NCBI RefSeq assembly: GCF_000482465.1
Contig: NZ_AXVJ01000025.1
Coordinates: 186,001 to 250,000, forward strand
Reading direction: 5' to 3'
DNA: 64,000 nt
Source of the DNA: Runella limosa DSM 17973
GTDB taxonomy: Bacteria; Bacteroidota; Bacteroidia; Cytophagales; Spirosomataceae
Shown here in pieces: positions 37,032 through 46,743 of this stretch (its first letter is position 1; each line of letters opens with the position of its first letter). A program made the position numbers and the translations under genes. Under the pieces are notes generated by a model. That model worked only from the letters and a program-made list of their open reading frames with translations. It was not told the origin of the DNA and did not search any database.

Positions 37032-37847
37032 ATGAAAATCGTCTGTATTTCTGACACGCACAATCTCCACCGAGCAACGGCTGTTCCCGATGGGGATATT
37101 CTTATTCACGCTGGCGATATTACAGTAGCAGGCGACGCACGTGAAGTAGCCGATTTCAATACTTGGTTAGGCACTCTGCCCCATAAACACAAAGTCGTGG
37201 TAGCTGGCAACCACGACTTTTGTTTTGAAAATTCACCTCAAAAAACAAAGGCATTATTGACAAACGCCCACTACCTTCAAGATAGTGGTGTCGAAATCGA
37301 AGGTTTGTTTATTTGGGGCTCACCTGTTTCTCCGCACTACCACGATTGGGCTTTTAATCGAAAACGCGGAAGTGAAATTCGTCGTCACTGGAAACTTATT
37401 CCACCTCATACCGACTTATTGATTACTCACTGCCCCCCTTTTGGTATCCTTGATACTTCCGACCGAGGTAGCCACGAAGGCTGTCGCGATTTGCTCGACG
37501 TCCTTCAACAACGGGTACGACCGCGTCTGCACGTTTTTGGACACATTCACGAAGCACACGGATACACGACCATTGGAACTACCCAGTACGTAAACGCTTC
37601 CATCGTAGGTCCCAAAGGCTGGACTCGAAGATTTTGGTTGCTCAATCAGCTCACCCAGCTTGGTATTCGGATCTTTCGATTGTTCCAATGGCTAAAAAAC
37701 CTCTTTTGGAAAACTACTCCTGCACAACGTCACTCATCCACCCTATCCCAATTTCAATGGGAAGTAGCCCACGCTGCCATTGTTATTGAAACCGCGTCTC
37801 TAAGTACTGATCCAAATTTTCGAGCGCCATCGAAAAGCCTTCTTTAA
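37032..37847 (+). CDS. Calcineurin-like metallophosphoesterase with unusual C-terminal tail
   Basis: 271 aa. Metal-binding motifs in order: SDTHNLH (D-x-H), ILIHAGDIT (GD), VVAGNHDF (GNHD), LITHCPPFG and HVFGHIHEAHG (GHxH). Similar proteins of about 200 residues hydrolyse phosphodiesters. This one continues for ~70 residues past the conserved end (YVNASIVG), with a Trp/Phe-rich basic helix (FRLFQWLKNLFWKTT). The last 65 bases overlap the 3' end of the convergent AHSA1-like gene, so the tail may result from loss of the original stop codon. Confidence 0.88.
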   Translation: MKIVCISDTHNLHRATAVPDGDILIHAGDITVAGDAREVADFNTWLGTLPHKHKVVVAGNHDFCFENSPQKTKALLTNAHYLQDSGVEIEGLFIWGSPVSPHYHDWAFNRKRGSEIRRHWKLIPPHTDLLITHCPPFGILDTSDRGSHEGCRDLLDVLQQRVRPRLHVFGHIHEAHGYTTIGTTQYVNASIVGPKGWTRRFWLLNQLTQLGIRIFRLFQWLKNLFWKTTPAQRHSSTLSQFQWEVAHAAIVIETASLSTDPNFRAPSKSLL

Positions 37848-38289
37848 AGCCCATCTCAACCACTTTTTCGAGGTCGCTTAGTGAATCGTACGAAATCGTA
37901 ATCTCAACCAATGTCATGTTGTTGGTCGTAGCGGCAAAGGCATTGTTCCATAGAGAACGCGGAAAATCCTGCACAACCGTCCCGTGTTCATCACAAAAGG
38001 CATCGAGCCCTGAAAAGCTTTTTTTAGGGTCAATTTTCTGATAATCAGCTCGGCACCAGTGGATTTCATTTTCGGGTGAAATCATACAATAGTGCCAATA
38101 ACCTCCTTCTGAAAAATTCATGCTTTTCGTCTGGGTACGGTATGGCTTCGGCGCCCACCAAAGGTCGAGCAGTTCGGGATTTGTCCATGCTTCCCATACC
38201 AAATCTACATCTGCGGCAAACTCGCGTTTTACGTGGATGGTGTTGTTTGCCTTGTTTACCGAAAAATCAAAGAGAAAGCGCGTGTTCAT
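37783..38289 (-). CDS. AHSA1-type SRPBCC protein
   Basis: 168 aa from the ATG at 38289 (MNTRFLFDFSVNKANNTIHV). The domain matches AHSA1/START: REFAADVDLVWEAWTNPELLDLWWAP, YWHYCMISPENEIHWCRADYQKIDP, VEITISYDSLSDLEKVVEMGF. Such proteins are usually encoded with an ArsR-type repressor. Here the ATG overlaps the stop of a 35-codon ORF that looks like the end of such a repressor (ATGA coupling). Ligand unknown. Confidence 0.9.
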   Translation of the reverse strand: MNTRFLFDFSVNKANNTIHVKREFAADVDLVWEAWTNPELLDLWWAPKPYRTQTKSMNFSEGGYWHYCMISPENEIHWCRADYQKIDPKKSFSGLDAFCDEHGTVVQDFPRSLWNNAFAATTNNMTLVEITISYDSLSDLEKVVEMGFKEGFSMALENLDQYLETRFQ

Positions 38290-38393
38290 GGGTGTTTTTG
38301 TTTTTTTAAGGTTGATAATACTTCGTCTAATTGAGCAAATCGGCCTTTCCAAATCTTCCTGATTTGGCTGAGCCATTGGTCTATTTTATTCAT
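38286..38393 (-). pseudogene. Remnant of an ArsR-type regulator (C-terminal end only)
   Basis: A 35-codon ORF from the ATG at 38393 reads MNKIDQWLSQIRKIWKGRFA... and ends KKQKHP with a TGA overlapping the next ATG. It resembles the C-terminal dimerisation tail of ArsR regulators found upstream of AHSA1 genes (typically K-E-I-D-K-W-x-x-x-F-R-K-I-W-E-x-R-F). The ~70-residue winged-helix part is missing and not found upstream. Probably a deletion that joined promoter/operator to the 3' end. It could instead be a functional micropeptide. Confidence 0.6.
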
Positions 38394-38422
38394 GATTGCT
38401 AATAGTTTTCAAATAAAAAAGA

Positions 38423-38465
38423 AACCATTTGATTGCAAATATAATAAGCAATCAAATGGTTGCAA
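38423..38465 (-). promoter_or_regulatory. Promoter and 14-bp-arm operator of the AHSA1 gene
   Basis: AACCATTTGATTGC (38423-38436) is perfectly inverted in GCAATCAAATGGTT (38448-38461). Inside it on the minus strand lies -7 TATATTTG (38443-38436), with TTG (38465-38463) 19 bases upstream as -33. This is a classic Bacteroidota promoter covered by an ArsR-style operator. Confidence 0.8.
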
Positions 38466-39014
38466 GTTTTTTCATGCTTTTTTTGTGAAACAAATGGGTT
38501 TCGTAAAGCAATAGCTTACATTTGGAAGAATATATTATTGTACTTTTTATATAGGACAAATCATCAAACAGCCCCAAAAAATAGCGTTTCTTTATGCGCC
38601 CAGCGTAGAAAGCATTATTGTTGGCTCAAGCCCTATCTTGGCAGTAATCTTGGTATTTGCGGAGAAGTACTTTTTTCGCAACTTGGCTATTTTAGTACAG
38701 TTTTGCCTAAAAAATCTCAATTTCTGCTCAAAATGTTTTGATTTTTCACAAAAAACTCGTATATTGTTCGTTTCAAGTAAAATACAACTGTATAAGCCAT
38801 AAAGCATTTGTTTCTTTTTTAAGCTGTTTTTCAGCCAACTAGCAGCCGTCAAAACAGAAAGCACATACCGAGTTGGTCTCGGTTATGTGGACTTATACAA
38901 ACTTGCTATTTCTATCACTATTCTAAGTCAACCATTACGCAGTTTTTGATTTTCAACCTAGGTTGACAGGTACTCTTTTACATTTTTTTAAACCATCCAC
39001 CCCAAAGCACAGCT
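38466..39014. other. Gene-free stretch before the antiporter gene
   Basis: About 550 AT-rich bases. Several short frames occur on both strands but none has a recognisable product, a good ribosome-binding context or conserved motifs. No repeats of note. It might contain the antiporter promoter; no clear TAnnTTTG was found close to 39015. Confidence 0.5.
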
Positions 39015-40268
39015 ATGGAATTGTATTATTCGTTCTCGGTTCTCATTGTGTTAGCATCTGCTTTTGCTTACATCAATCTCCGTTTTCTAAAACTCCCTCC
39101 TACCATTGGTATCATGGTCATGGCCATTCTCGTATCCATTATCTTACGGTTCGCGGGGCATTGGCTTTTTCCAGTTACTACCCAAAAACTTCTCAAACTC
39201 CTCACAGAATTTGACTTTACGGGAGTTTTGATGGGGGCAATGCTCAATTTTCTGCTCTTTGCGGGAGCAATTCACGTCAACTTTGCTGATTTGAAAGAGC
39301 ATCGCCTGCCGATTCTGACTTTTTCGACCATCAGCGTTATCATTTCTACCTTTATTATCGGGGGAATTTTGTACTATGGCCTTCCTTTGTTTGGCCTTGA
39401 GCTGCCGTTTTTGTATTGCTTGCTATTTGGCTCGCTGATTTCCCCTACCGACCCCATTGCCGTTTTGGGCATTCTCAAAAAAGCCAATGTTCCAAAATCG
39501 CTTGAAACCAAAATTGCGGGGGAGTCACTTTTCAATGATGGGGTCGCCGTCGTGTTGTTTGCCGTGATTTTGGAGTTGACGCAGGCCCCCACCATCGACA
39601 TTTCGCTGGGGTCTATCAGTTGGCTACTAGCAAAGGAAGCATTAGGCGGCTTACTGCTTGGGGTGTTGCTCGGTTTTACGGCTTCTAAAGCCATCAAAGG
39701 CATCGACGATTACATCGTTTCGGTACTTATTACGTTATCAGTCGTGATGGGAGGCTACCTCATTGCGCAGGCTACCCACACGTCGGGGCCGCTTACGATG
39801 GTCGCGGCAGGGCTTATTATTGGAAATTACGGTAAAAAAGCCGCCATGAGCGACGAAACCAAAGACTATCTGACAAAATTTTGGGAGCTAAACGACGAAA
39901 TTCTGAATGCGATTTTGTTCTTATTCATGGGTTTTGAGTTGTTACTCATTCCAGACCTGAAACTGAACACTTATTCCGTCGTTTCGGCAATTACCATTGT
40001 TGTCGTTCTTTTTGCCCGTTTTTTATCTATCTGGTTGCCGTCGCTCATTGTTCCTTTCAAACTCAACAAAGGCTCACTCACGATGCTTGTTTGGGGCGGA
40101 CTTCGCGGCGGGGTTTCTATTGCCTTGGTGATTGCCATAGGCGATAACCCGTACAAAGATTTATTGTTACAAATGACCTACTTCGTGGTGGTCTTCTCTA
40201 TTATTTTCCAGGGGCTGACTTTGGGAAAAATGTCAGGAAAAGTACTAAACCGAGTGGTGTCGAACTAA
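39015..40268 (+). CDS. NhaP/CPA1-type cation:proton antiporter
   Basis: 417 aa, about 12 membrane helices. The CPA1 core is clear: [17 protein letters not shown] and [17 protein letters not shown] (ion-binding Asp/Asn-Asp), then [22 protein letters not shown]. It exchanges Na+ or K+ for H+ across the inner membrane. No C-terminal regulatory domain. The last 4 bases overlap the convergent oxidoreductase gene. Confidence 0.95.
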   Translation: MELYYSFSVLIVLASAFAYINLRFLKLPPTIGIMVMAILVSIILRFAGHWLFPVTTQKLLKLLTEFDFTGVLMGAMLNFLLFAGAIHVNFADLKEHRLPILTFSTISVIISTFIIGGILYYGLPLFGLELPFLYCLLFGSLISPTDPIAVLGILKKANVPKSLETKIAGESLFNDGVAVVLFAVILELTQAPTIDISLGSISWLLAKEALGGLLLGVLLGFTASKAIKGIDDYIVSVLITLSVVMGGYLIAQATHTSGPLTMVAAGLIIGNYGKKAAMSDETKDYLTKFWELNDEILNAILFLFMGFELLLIPDLKLNTYSVVSAITIVVVLFARFLSIWLPSLIVPFKLNKGSLTMLVWGGLRGGVSIALVIAIGDNPYKDLLLQMTYFVVVFSIIFQGLTLGKMSGKVLNRVVSN

Positions 40269-41281
40269 GCATATTTTATTACCCATTTCCCAATCGTTGT
40301 GCCCGACTCCAGCTGCGCGTGGGCTTGCTTGAGCGTTTCGGCCGATAATCCGTGAAGGGTGTGGGTATGCGTATGAAACAACACTCCTTCGTCGAGTAGC
40401 TGTGCCACACGATTAAGGATATGATGCTGTTCAATCATATCGTCGGTTTGGTAGGTCGAACGGGTGTACATAAACTCCCACGAAAAGCTCACACTCTTAC
40501 TTTTGAGTTTATTCAACGCCACAGGGACCGCGCTGCCCGTAATAGAAGCAATGTGTCCTTGTGGCTTGATGAGCTCGGCCATGGCATCCCAATAGCCGTT
40601 GTTATCCACAAAATCAACGATAAAATCGACGAACTGAAACCCTGCGCCGCGTACTTCTTCTACCAAATTTCGGTGGTTAACGACCACATCTGCCCCCATT
40701 TTTTGGCACCATTCGATGGTTTCTGGGCGCGAGGCCGTGGCAATCACTTTCAATCCCAGTAGTTTTTTGGCGATTTGAATGGCAATCGACCCTACGCCTC
40801 CTGCTCCTCCAATGATAAGCAAGGTTTTGTTTTGATCGCGCTCGACCGAAAGCCGCATACGGTCGAAGAAAATTTCCCAAGCCGTCAGGACCGTCAAGGG
40901 CATAGCCGCCGCTGCTTCGTCGAACAACGTGGACGGTTGTTTTCCCACAATTCGCTCATCAATCAATTGGTATTCTGAATTACTTCCTGGCTTGGTAATG
41001 TCTCCTGCGTAATAAACTTTATCACCGACGTTAAACAAACTTACGTTTTCTCCTACCGCTTCTACCACTCCCGCCGCATCCCAACCAATGATTTTGGGCG
41101 TATCTAATACGGTACCTTTGGCGGAATTTTGTCGTATTTTAAAATCAACGGGATTGACCGAAATGGCGCTTATTTTTACCAATAATTCGTGGCCGCTGGG
41201 CTGGGGTTTGGCGGTTTCAAATTCAATAAAACTCTCCTCTTCCGAGATGGGCAACGATGTCTTGAATCCTACTGCTTTCAT
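40265..41281 (-). CDS. Zinc-free MDR-family (quinone oxidoreductase-like) dehydrogenase
   Basis: 338 aa. N-terminal GroES-like domain ([40 protein letters not shown]) and a Rossmann domain ([21 protein letters not shown]). The catalytic-zinc ligands of true alcohol dehydrogenases are absent, so it fits the QOR/zeta-crystallin type, which reduces quinones or enones with NADPH. It forms a single transcription unit as far as the sequence shows. Confidence 0.92.
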   Translation of the reverse strand: MKAVGFKTSLPISEEESFIEFETAKPQPSGHELLVKISAISVNPVDFKIRQNSAKGTVLDTPKIIGWDAAGVVEAVGENVSLFNVGDKVYYAGDITKPGSNSEYQLIDERIVGKQPSTLFDEAAAAMPLTVLTAWEIFFDRMRLSVERDQNKTLLIIGGAGGVGSIAIQIAKKLLGLKVIATASRPETIEWCQKMGADVVVNHRNLVEEVRGAGFQFVDFIVDFVDNNGYWDAMAELIKPQGHIASITGSAVPVALNKLKSKSVSFSWEFMYTRSTYQTDDMIEQHHILNRVAQLLDEGVLFHTHTHTLHGLSAETLKQAHAQLESGTTIGKWVIKYA

Positions 41282-41354
41282 CTGTGTTTTGCTATTTTTT
41301 ATCCCAAAAGCGTATAAGTAAAAAAAGCAGATAATCGTTCCTTCTTAAAAACCA

Positions 41355-41387
41355 AACATCTCGAAAGTTGGAAACTTTCGAGATGTT
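41355..41387. terminator. Perfect 15-bp hairpin between two minus-strand genes
   Basis: AACATCTCGAAAGTT (41355-41369) pairs with AACTTTCGAGATGTT (41373-41387) around GGA, directly after the stop of the outer-membrane gene (41394). It shares the CGAAAGTT/AACTTTCG core with 4459-4487. Confidence 0.75.
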
Positions 41388-41393
41388 CTTTCG

Positions 41394-42728
41394 CTATTTC
41401 CACGCCTGTCTTCGTCCGACCATCCACACAAACTGAATAAAATTAAATTCCATTTGGTCAAACATCACTTTCTTTCCTTCGGCTTTGAGGTGGAGGTTAG
41501 GTGTATAGCGAAGGTTGGTACGCAACAACCACGTTTCGGAGCGGCTAATGCGAATATCCCAACCGAAAATCACGCCCAGGGCTACTTTTTTGGCTTCAAA
41601 TGACTTAGAGACGCCATTGTCTGTATTGGTGAATCTCAAGTCTTCGTAGGCGAGTGTAGGGCCTACGTAAGGTACAAAACCATGGTAATCGCCCAAAAAT
41701 TTGTAAGTTTCAAGGGTATATGAACGGCGTTCGTAATTGAGGTGTACGCCGTATCCGCTCATGCCGTAGCCCAATTTACGGTACGACACGCCCACGTTGG
41801 CATCCGCTTTGTGAAAGTAACGCCCCGCCGCAATGTCAGGAATCAAACTTCCTGGGCTTTCTTGCTTTAAAAATGGGTACTTATCTTTAATGTATTCTGA
41901 TTTTGAGATTTCAAACGAGCTTGATGGACCAATTCCCACGTACCAGCAGTTCAAACGGTTACGTGTTTGTAATTTTTTTACGCCCATTTTCATATATTTT
42001 TCGCCGTATTTAGAAGCCAAACCGCCATTGGTATTAATCCAATAACTCAGGCCCACGTTGAACGACCAAGGCGATACTTCCAAAGCACCGTATTGGGTAC
42101 GAGACAGTGGGTACTGAAAGGCCGTGTGACGTTGATAGTTGACACCCGCTTGAAACAAAAGTTTCTTGGTGGCATACACAACACCCGCTTGATACGGAAA
42201 GGTCGTCTTGGCCACCGACGGCACTGTGGTATAATTTTTATTAGGTTCGTTGGAGATTTGTGCAAAGCTAAATCCTTTGAAAGCAATTCCTACAAAAGGC
42301 CGTAGTTTACCTTCTTTGATAGCCCACGGGAAAAAACGTGCGCCAGTTTCAACACCTTCACTGTACGAAACGTTGGCCAATTCGGCAGGGATTTTTTTAC
42401 CAAATTCAGCCACAGGAATGGAGACGTAGAAATCAGCATGTCCCCAAAAGTGCGTTCCACCCAATAAAATACGAGGTGAAGTAGTTCCCCCAAAATCAAC
42501 CGATGACAGGCCGCTCGGGGTGAGATATTGTGTTGTTCCGCCTGTGGTCGTAAAAGCGTCTATGCCAAAGTAGGATTTGGCAAATGACGTCCGAACTTTT
42601 AAGCGTTCTACCGTTGTGTCTTTTTCGGCGGTTTGCGCTTGAACCGAGAAGGAATGAAGTACCGAACAAGCGGCAATAGTAAAAATGGTTCTTTTGAAAA
42701 TGGCTGTTAGGTTCAATAAAGCTTCCAT
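41394..42728 (-). CDS. Outer membrane beta-barrel protein
   Basis: 444 aa from the ATG at 42728 (MEALLNLTAIFKRTIF), which gives a signal peptide ending about FSVQAQ. An ATG at 42758 is also in frame. The rest alternates amphipathic beta strands rich in Gly, Tyr and Phe (GVETGARFFPW, KLLFQAGVNYQRH, YGVHLNYERRSYTLETYKF), ending in an aromatic strand (FIQFVWMVGRRQAW). No family is recognised. Likely a porin-like or OmpW/OprD-size barrel of unknown transport role. Confidence 0.75.
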   Translation of the reverse strand: MEALLNLTAIFKRTIFTIAACSVLHSFSVQAQTAEKDTTVERLKVRTSFAKSYFGIDAFTTTGGTTQYLTPSGLSSVDFGGTTSPRILLGGTHFWGHADFYVSIPVAEFGKKIPAELANVSYSEGVETGARFFPWAIKEGKLRPFVGIAFKGFSFAQISNEPNKNYTTVPSVAKTTFPYQAGVVYATKKLLFQAGVNYQRHTAFQYPLSRTQYGALEVSPWSFNVGLSYWINTNGGLASKYGEKYMKMGVKKLQTRNRLNCWYVGIGPSSSFEISKSEYIKDKYPFLKQESPGSLIPDIAAGRYFHKADANVGVSYRKLGYGMSGYGVHLNYERRSYTLETYKFLGDYHGFVPYVGPTLAYEDLRFTNTDNGVSKSFEAKKVALGVIFGWDIRISRSETWLLRTNLRYTPNLHLKAEGKKVMFDQMEFNFIQFVWMVGRRQAWK

Positions 42729-42869
42729 AAAAAAACGTGTTTGTGTTTTGACTGACACAAACGTAGAGGGTTAAAAATAGCTGTCCAAAAAAAAGGGATG
42801 TTTACCCAGGTTTTGGGACGAATGACCCGTTTTGGGGCTTTTATCGCCTATTTTGGGATGAATGACAAG

Positions 42870-43727
42870 CTATTTTTTGAAATAAGTAGCAATCAAATCG
42901 GTATAACGACGAGCTACAGGAAGCGGATATTCGACGTTTTTAAGTTGTAATTTATAGCCTTGCGCATTCCCAGTGATTTTGGCGACTTGCTTTAGATTAA
43001 TAATAAATGAGCGATGACACCGTACAATATCGACATGCTGAATCTGCTCTTCCAAGCGACTGAGGCTACTCCGAATGAGCATTTTTTGCAGGTTATTTTC
43101 TTTTAAAAATACCACCTCCGAGTAGTTGCTCGCCGATTCAATAAACAATAGCTCCTCGGGCGTAAGGCTAAATGTATCTTTGAGATTTTCGGCAATGAGC
43201 GTGATTGTTGCTAAAGCCGTAGGTTCGGGTTCTTCTTCTTTAACGGTTTTAATCACGAGTTTGTCGGTCGCATATTTGCGCTGCAAGCGAGTGTAATCAA
43301 GTAATGTAATGATGGTTGTAGGAATAATGCCGATAGCTACGGTAATACCTATCCAAGCAAATAACTCTTTGATTCGGAATGAGCCACCGACAAAACTTTG
43401 ACTGTAAAGCCAGTTTCCTACAGAAATAATAACTAAGATTAATAAGACCCCCAGAATTTCTTTCCCGACCGTCCAGTTTGCTTCCGAATACCAACGTTTG
43501 AACAAAAGCGGCATGGTTAGGCTAATGCCCGACAGGCACAAAAAAGTCACCAGCCCATAGCCTGCTAGGATCAGGTTTTTGTGGGGATGCTGCCAATAAG
43601 ATGCTCCAAAAGGCTGGAAAATAATCAAGAATAGTGCGATAAAAAGCCCTGCTCCTGCCGAAACCAATAACCAATAGCGAGAAAATAGCGCGTTGTGCGG
43701 ATAGGGTTGCAAAAGTAATGAAGTCAT
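42870..43727 (-). CDS. Membrane-anchored LytTR-domain regulator
   Basis: 285 aa from the ATG at 43727; the ATG at 43748 lies inside the sdhB terminator and is rejected. Four membrane helices in the first ~160 residues (LLVSAGAGLFIALFLIIF, YGLVTFLCLSGISLTM, ILGVLLILVIISVGNWLY, LFAWIGITVAIGIIPTTI), then a cytoplasmic LytTR DNA-binding domain (LLFIESASNYSEVVFLK, HVDIVRCHRSFIINLKQV). It has no kinase or receiver domain, so the membrane part itself may be the sensor. Targets unknown. Confidence 0.9.
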   Translation of the reverse strand: MTSLLLQPYPHNALFSRYWLLVSAGAGLFIALFLIIFQPFGASYWQHPHKNLILAGYGLVTFLCLSGISLTMPLLFKRWYSEANWTVGKEILGVLLILVIISVGNWLYSQSFVGGSFRIKELFAWIGITVAIGIIPTTIITLLDYTRLQRKYATDKLVIKTVKEEEPEPTALATITLIAENLKDTFSLTPEELLFIESASNYSEVVFLKENNLQKMLIRSSLSRLEEQIQHVDIVRCHRSFIINLKQVAKITGNAQGYKLQLKNVEYPLPVARRYTDLIATYFKK

Positions 43728-43737
43728 AAGATACAGA

Positions 43738-43767
43738 AAAAAAGCCACTCCGAAGAATGGCTTTTTT
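43738..43767 (-). terminator. Terminator of the sdhCAB operon
   Basis: AAAAAAGCCA (43738-43747) pairs with TGGCTTTTTT (43758-43767) around a 10-base loop; on the minus strand the stem ends in a run of T, 20 bases after the sdhB stop. Confidence 0.9.
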
Positions 43768-43786
43768 ATAAAAAATCAATAAAATC

Positions 43787-44554
43787 TTATACGCCTTGTG
43801 ACGTCAATTTAGCGCCTAAGTATTCGCGGTTGAGACGAGCGATGTGCTCCAAAGAAATTTCTTTAGGGCATTCAGCCGAACACGCACCTGTATTGGTACA
43901 CGAGCCAAAGCCTTCTTCGTCCATTTGCGCTACCATACGCTCTACGCGCATTTTGCGCTCTGGCTGGCCTTGTGGCAACAACGCAAATTGGGATACTTTG
44001 GCCGATACGAATAGCATTGCGGAAGCATTTTGGCAAGCCGCCACGCAAGCGCCACAGCCGATACACGCCGCTGCTGCAAATGCTTCGTCGGCGTCTTCTT
44101 TGGCAATTGGAATGCTGTTGGCGTCCTGTGCATTACCCGTGTTGACCGACACAAACCCACCTGCCGCTTGAATGCGGTCAAAAGCGTTACGATCTACCAC
44201 CAAGTCTTTGATGACAGGGAACGCCTTAGCACGCCAAGGCTCTACCACGATGGTGTCACCGTCGCTGAAGCTACGCATGTGCAACTGGCAAGTAGTGATT
44301 CCACCTTTCGGGCCGTGTGGACGGCCGTTGATGTACATGCTGCACATCCCACAAATACCTTCGCGGCAATCGTGGTCGAAAGCAATAGGTTCTTTACCTT
44401 CACCGATGAGTTGCTCGTTCAACACGTCGAACATCTCCAAGAATGACATATCGGGCGAAATACCAGCAACTTGGTAAGTTTCGATTTTCCCTTCTGTTTT
44501 TTTATTTTTTTGTCTCCACACCTTCAAGGTGAGATTCATATTTCCTGCTGACAT
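43787..44554 (-). CDS. sdhB: Succinate dehydrogenase/fumarate reductase iron-sulfur subunit
   Basis: 255 aa. Cysteine motifs for three clusters: [19 protein letters not shown] (2Fe-2S), [15 protein letters not shown] (4Fe-4S) and [15 protein letters not shown] (3Fe-4S/4Fe-4S). It passes electrons from SdhA to the quinone site at SdhC. Last gene of the minus-strand sdhC-sdhA-sdhB cluster. The 88-base gap to sdhA holds a long hairpin. An in-frame ATG five residues in (MNLTLKVW) is an alternative start. Confidence 0.97.
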   Translation of the reverse strand: MSAGNMNLTLKVWRQKNKKTEGKIETYQVAGISPDMSFLEMFDVLNEQLIGEGKEPIAFDHDCREGICGMCSMYINGRPHGPKGGITTCQLHMRSFSDGDTIVVEPWRAKAFPVIKDLVVDRNAFDRIQAAGGFVSVNTGNAQDANSIPIAKEDADEAFAAAACIGCGACVAACQNASAMLFVSAKVSQFALLPQGQPERKMRVERMVAQMDEEGFGSCTNTGACSAECPKEISLEHIARLNREYLGAKLTSQGV

Positions 44555-44575
44555 TTTGTTTTGAAGTTTTTTTTG

Positions 44576-44632
44576 TCACGCTGTAAGGGTCTATAAACAT
44601 CGAAATATGGTTTTTAGACCCTTACAGCGTGA
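44576..44632. terminator. 18-bp inverted repeat between sdhA and sdhB
   Basis: TCACGCTGTAAGGGTCTA (44576-44593) is perfectly inverted in TAGACCCTTACAGCGTGA (44615-44632) around 21 bases. No T-run follows on the minus strand. It may be an mRNA processing or stabilising element that sets subunit ratios. Confidence 0.8.
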
Positions 44633-44642
44633 TAAAAGGTGA

Positions 44643-46631
44643 TTACTTATAAGAACGTTGGGCAATCTTAATGTTTTCGTACACCAAATCCTCTTTGTGG
44701 AGTTCCCATTGGCTTTCGCCTGCATGTTCCCACGCCGCTACGTACATGTAGTTTTCGTCATCGCGAAGTGCCTCACCTTCTTCAGTTTGGTACTCTTCAC
44801 GGAAGTGACCACCACACGATTCGTTGCGATTGAGGGCGTCGCGGCACATCAACTCACCCAATTCGATAAAGTCGGCCACGCGGCCAGCTTTGTCTAGTTC
44901 AGGGTTAAATTCATCGGCATCACCCATCACGCGCACATCAGACCAAAATTCCTTTTTCAATGCTTGGATTTCTGAGATAGCCTCTTTCAAACCAGCTTCG
45001 TTACGTGCCATACCGCACTTATCCCACATTATTTTCCCTAAACGCTTGTGGAATGCTTCTGGCGACGTTTTTCCTTGAATAGAAACAAGTTTCGTAATAC
45101 GGTCTTTTACTTGTTTTTCAGCTTCCACAAACGCAGGGTGGTCAGTAGAAATCGCGTTGGTACGGATTTCGTTGGCCAAATAAGCCCCGATTGTGTAAGG
45201 AATAACGAAGTATCCATCGGCCAAACCTTGCATCAAGGCACTTGCACCGAGGCGGTTGGCACCGTGGTCAGAGAAGTTAGCTTCTCCCAACGCGTACAAA
45301 CCTGGTACAGTTGTCATCAAATTATAGTCAACCCAAAGCCCACCCATGGTATAGTGAACCGCAGGGTAAATACGCATTGGCACTTCGTACGGATCCTCGC
45401 CTGTGATTTGTTTGTACATATCAAACAAGTTTCCGTATTTCTCTTTTACCACTGCCTTTCCTAATTCAGTGATTTTTTCAGCAGAAGCATCGTGGAGGTT
45501 CAATTTGTTTACTTCTCCTTTTCCGTAGCGCTGAATCGCCGCCGAATAGTCGAGATAAACCGCCATTTTCGACGTTCCTACGCCATAGCCAGCATCGCAA
45601 CGCTCCTTGGCGGCACGCGAGGCAATGTCACGAGGTACGAGGTTACCAAAAGCAGGATAACGACGCTCCAAATAATAGTCGCGCTCGTCTTCTGGAATTT
45701 GGTCCGCAGGGCGGGTATCATTTTTCTTTTTAGGCACCCAAATACGACCATCGTTACGCAACGACTCTGACATCAACGTCAGTTTCGACTGGTGGTCGCC
45801 CGAAACAGGAATACAAGTTGGGTGGATTTGCGTAAAGCATGGGTTTCCGAAGAAAGCTCCTTTTTTGTGTGCTTTCCAAGCGGCGGTTACGTTAGAACCC
45901 ATCGCGTTGGTTGAAAGGTAAAATACGTTTCCGTAGCCACCTGTACAAAGCAACACCGCATGACCGAAATGACGCTCTACTTCACCCGTTACGAGGTTAC
46001 GAGCAATGATTCCACGGCATTTGCCATCAATCACTACTACGTCGAGCATTTCGTGACGCGAGTACATTTTTACCGTTCCCAATCCTACTTGGCGTTGAAG
46101 GCCCGAATAAGCCCCCAAAAGAAGCTGTTGGCCTGTTTGTCCTGCGGCGTAGAAAGTACGTTGTACTTGGGTACCACCAAACGAACGGTTTGACAACAAG
46201 CCACCGTACTCACGGGCAAAAGGTACACCTTGCGCTACGCATTGATCAATAATTGAAGCTGATACCTGCGCCAAGCGATAAACGTTTCCTTCGCGAGCGC
46301 GGTAGTCACCTCCTTTGATGGTATCATAAAACAAACGATAGGTAGAGTCCCCGTCGTTTTGGTAGTTTTTAGCAGCATTGATTCCCCCTTGGGCAGCGAT
46401 TGAGTGCGCACGGCGGGCAGAATCTTGAAAACAAAAAGCTTTCACAGAATATCCTAGTTCGGCCAACGTCGCAGCAGCTGACGCTCCTGCCAAACCAGTT
46501 CCTACAACGATAATTTCTAGTTTCCGCTTGTTGGCGGGGTTGACGAGCGCTACCGTAGAGCGGTACTTTGTCCACTTACTTTCAAGCAGCCCATCGGGGA
46601 TTTTGGCGTCCAATTTTGGTGATGTTGCCAT
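44643..46631 (-). CDS. sdhA: Succinate dehydrogenase/fumarate reductase flavoprotein subunit
   Basis: 662 aa. FAD-binding Rossmann motif [21 protein letters not shown], covalent-flavin region [23 protein letters not shown], substrate residues around ARAGYG-like motifs ([15 protein letters not shown]) and [13 protein letters not shown]. Oxidises succinate to fumarate. The length and motif spelling match the Bacteroidota/B-type quinol:fumarate reductase group, also suggested by the single large SdhC. Confidence 0.97.
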   Translation of the reverse strand: MATSPKLDAKIPDGLLESKWTKYRSTVALVNPANKRKLEIIVVGTGLAGASAAATLAELGYSVKAFCFQDSARRAHSIAAQGGINAAKNYQNDGDSTYRLFYDTIKGGDYRAREGNVYRLAQVSASIIDQCVAQGVPFAREYGGLLSNRSFGGTQVQRTFYAAGQTGQQLLLGAYSGLQRQVGLGTVKMYSRHEMLDVVVIDGKCRGIIARNLVTGEVERHFGHAVLLCTGGYGNVFYLSTNAMGSNVTAAWKAHKKGAFFGNPCFTQIHPTCIPVSGDHQSKLTLMSESLRNDGRIWVPKKKNDTRPADQIPEDERDYYLERRYPAFGNLVPRDIASRAAKERCDAGYGVGTSKMAVYLDYSAAIQRYGKGEVNKLNLHDASAEKITELGKAVVKEKYGNLFDMYKQITGEDPYEVPMRIYPAVHYTMGGLWVDYNLMTTVPGLYALGEANFSDHGANRLGASALMQGLADGYFVIPYTIGAYLANEIRTNAISTDHPAFVEAEKQVKDRITKLVSIQGKTSPEAFHKRLGKIMWDKCGMARNEAGLKEAISEIQALKKEFWSDVRVMGDADEFNPELDKAGRVADFIELGELMCRDALNRNESCGGHFREEYQTEEGEALRDDENYMYVAAWEHAGESQWELHKEDLVYENIKIAQRSYK

Positions 46632-46743
46632 ATTTTCTAATTTGGAAATTGAGAAATTCGGTAATTTGAAAATGAGTTAATTGCGAGAACTTGATTGTGC
46701 TTCATTAGCACATTTTCAAATTCTCAAATGGGCACATTCATCA

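Noticed and set aside
38592-38864. 90-codon frame in the gap before the antiporter
   Set aside because: Low-complexity Lys/Phe-rich product, no ribosome-binding context, no family.
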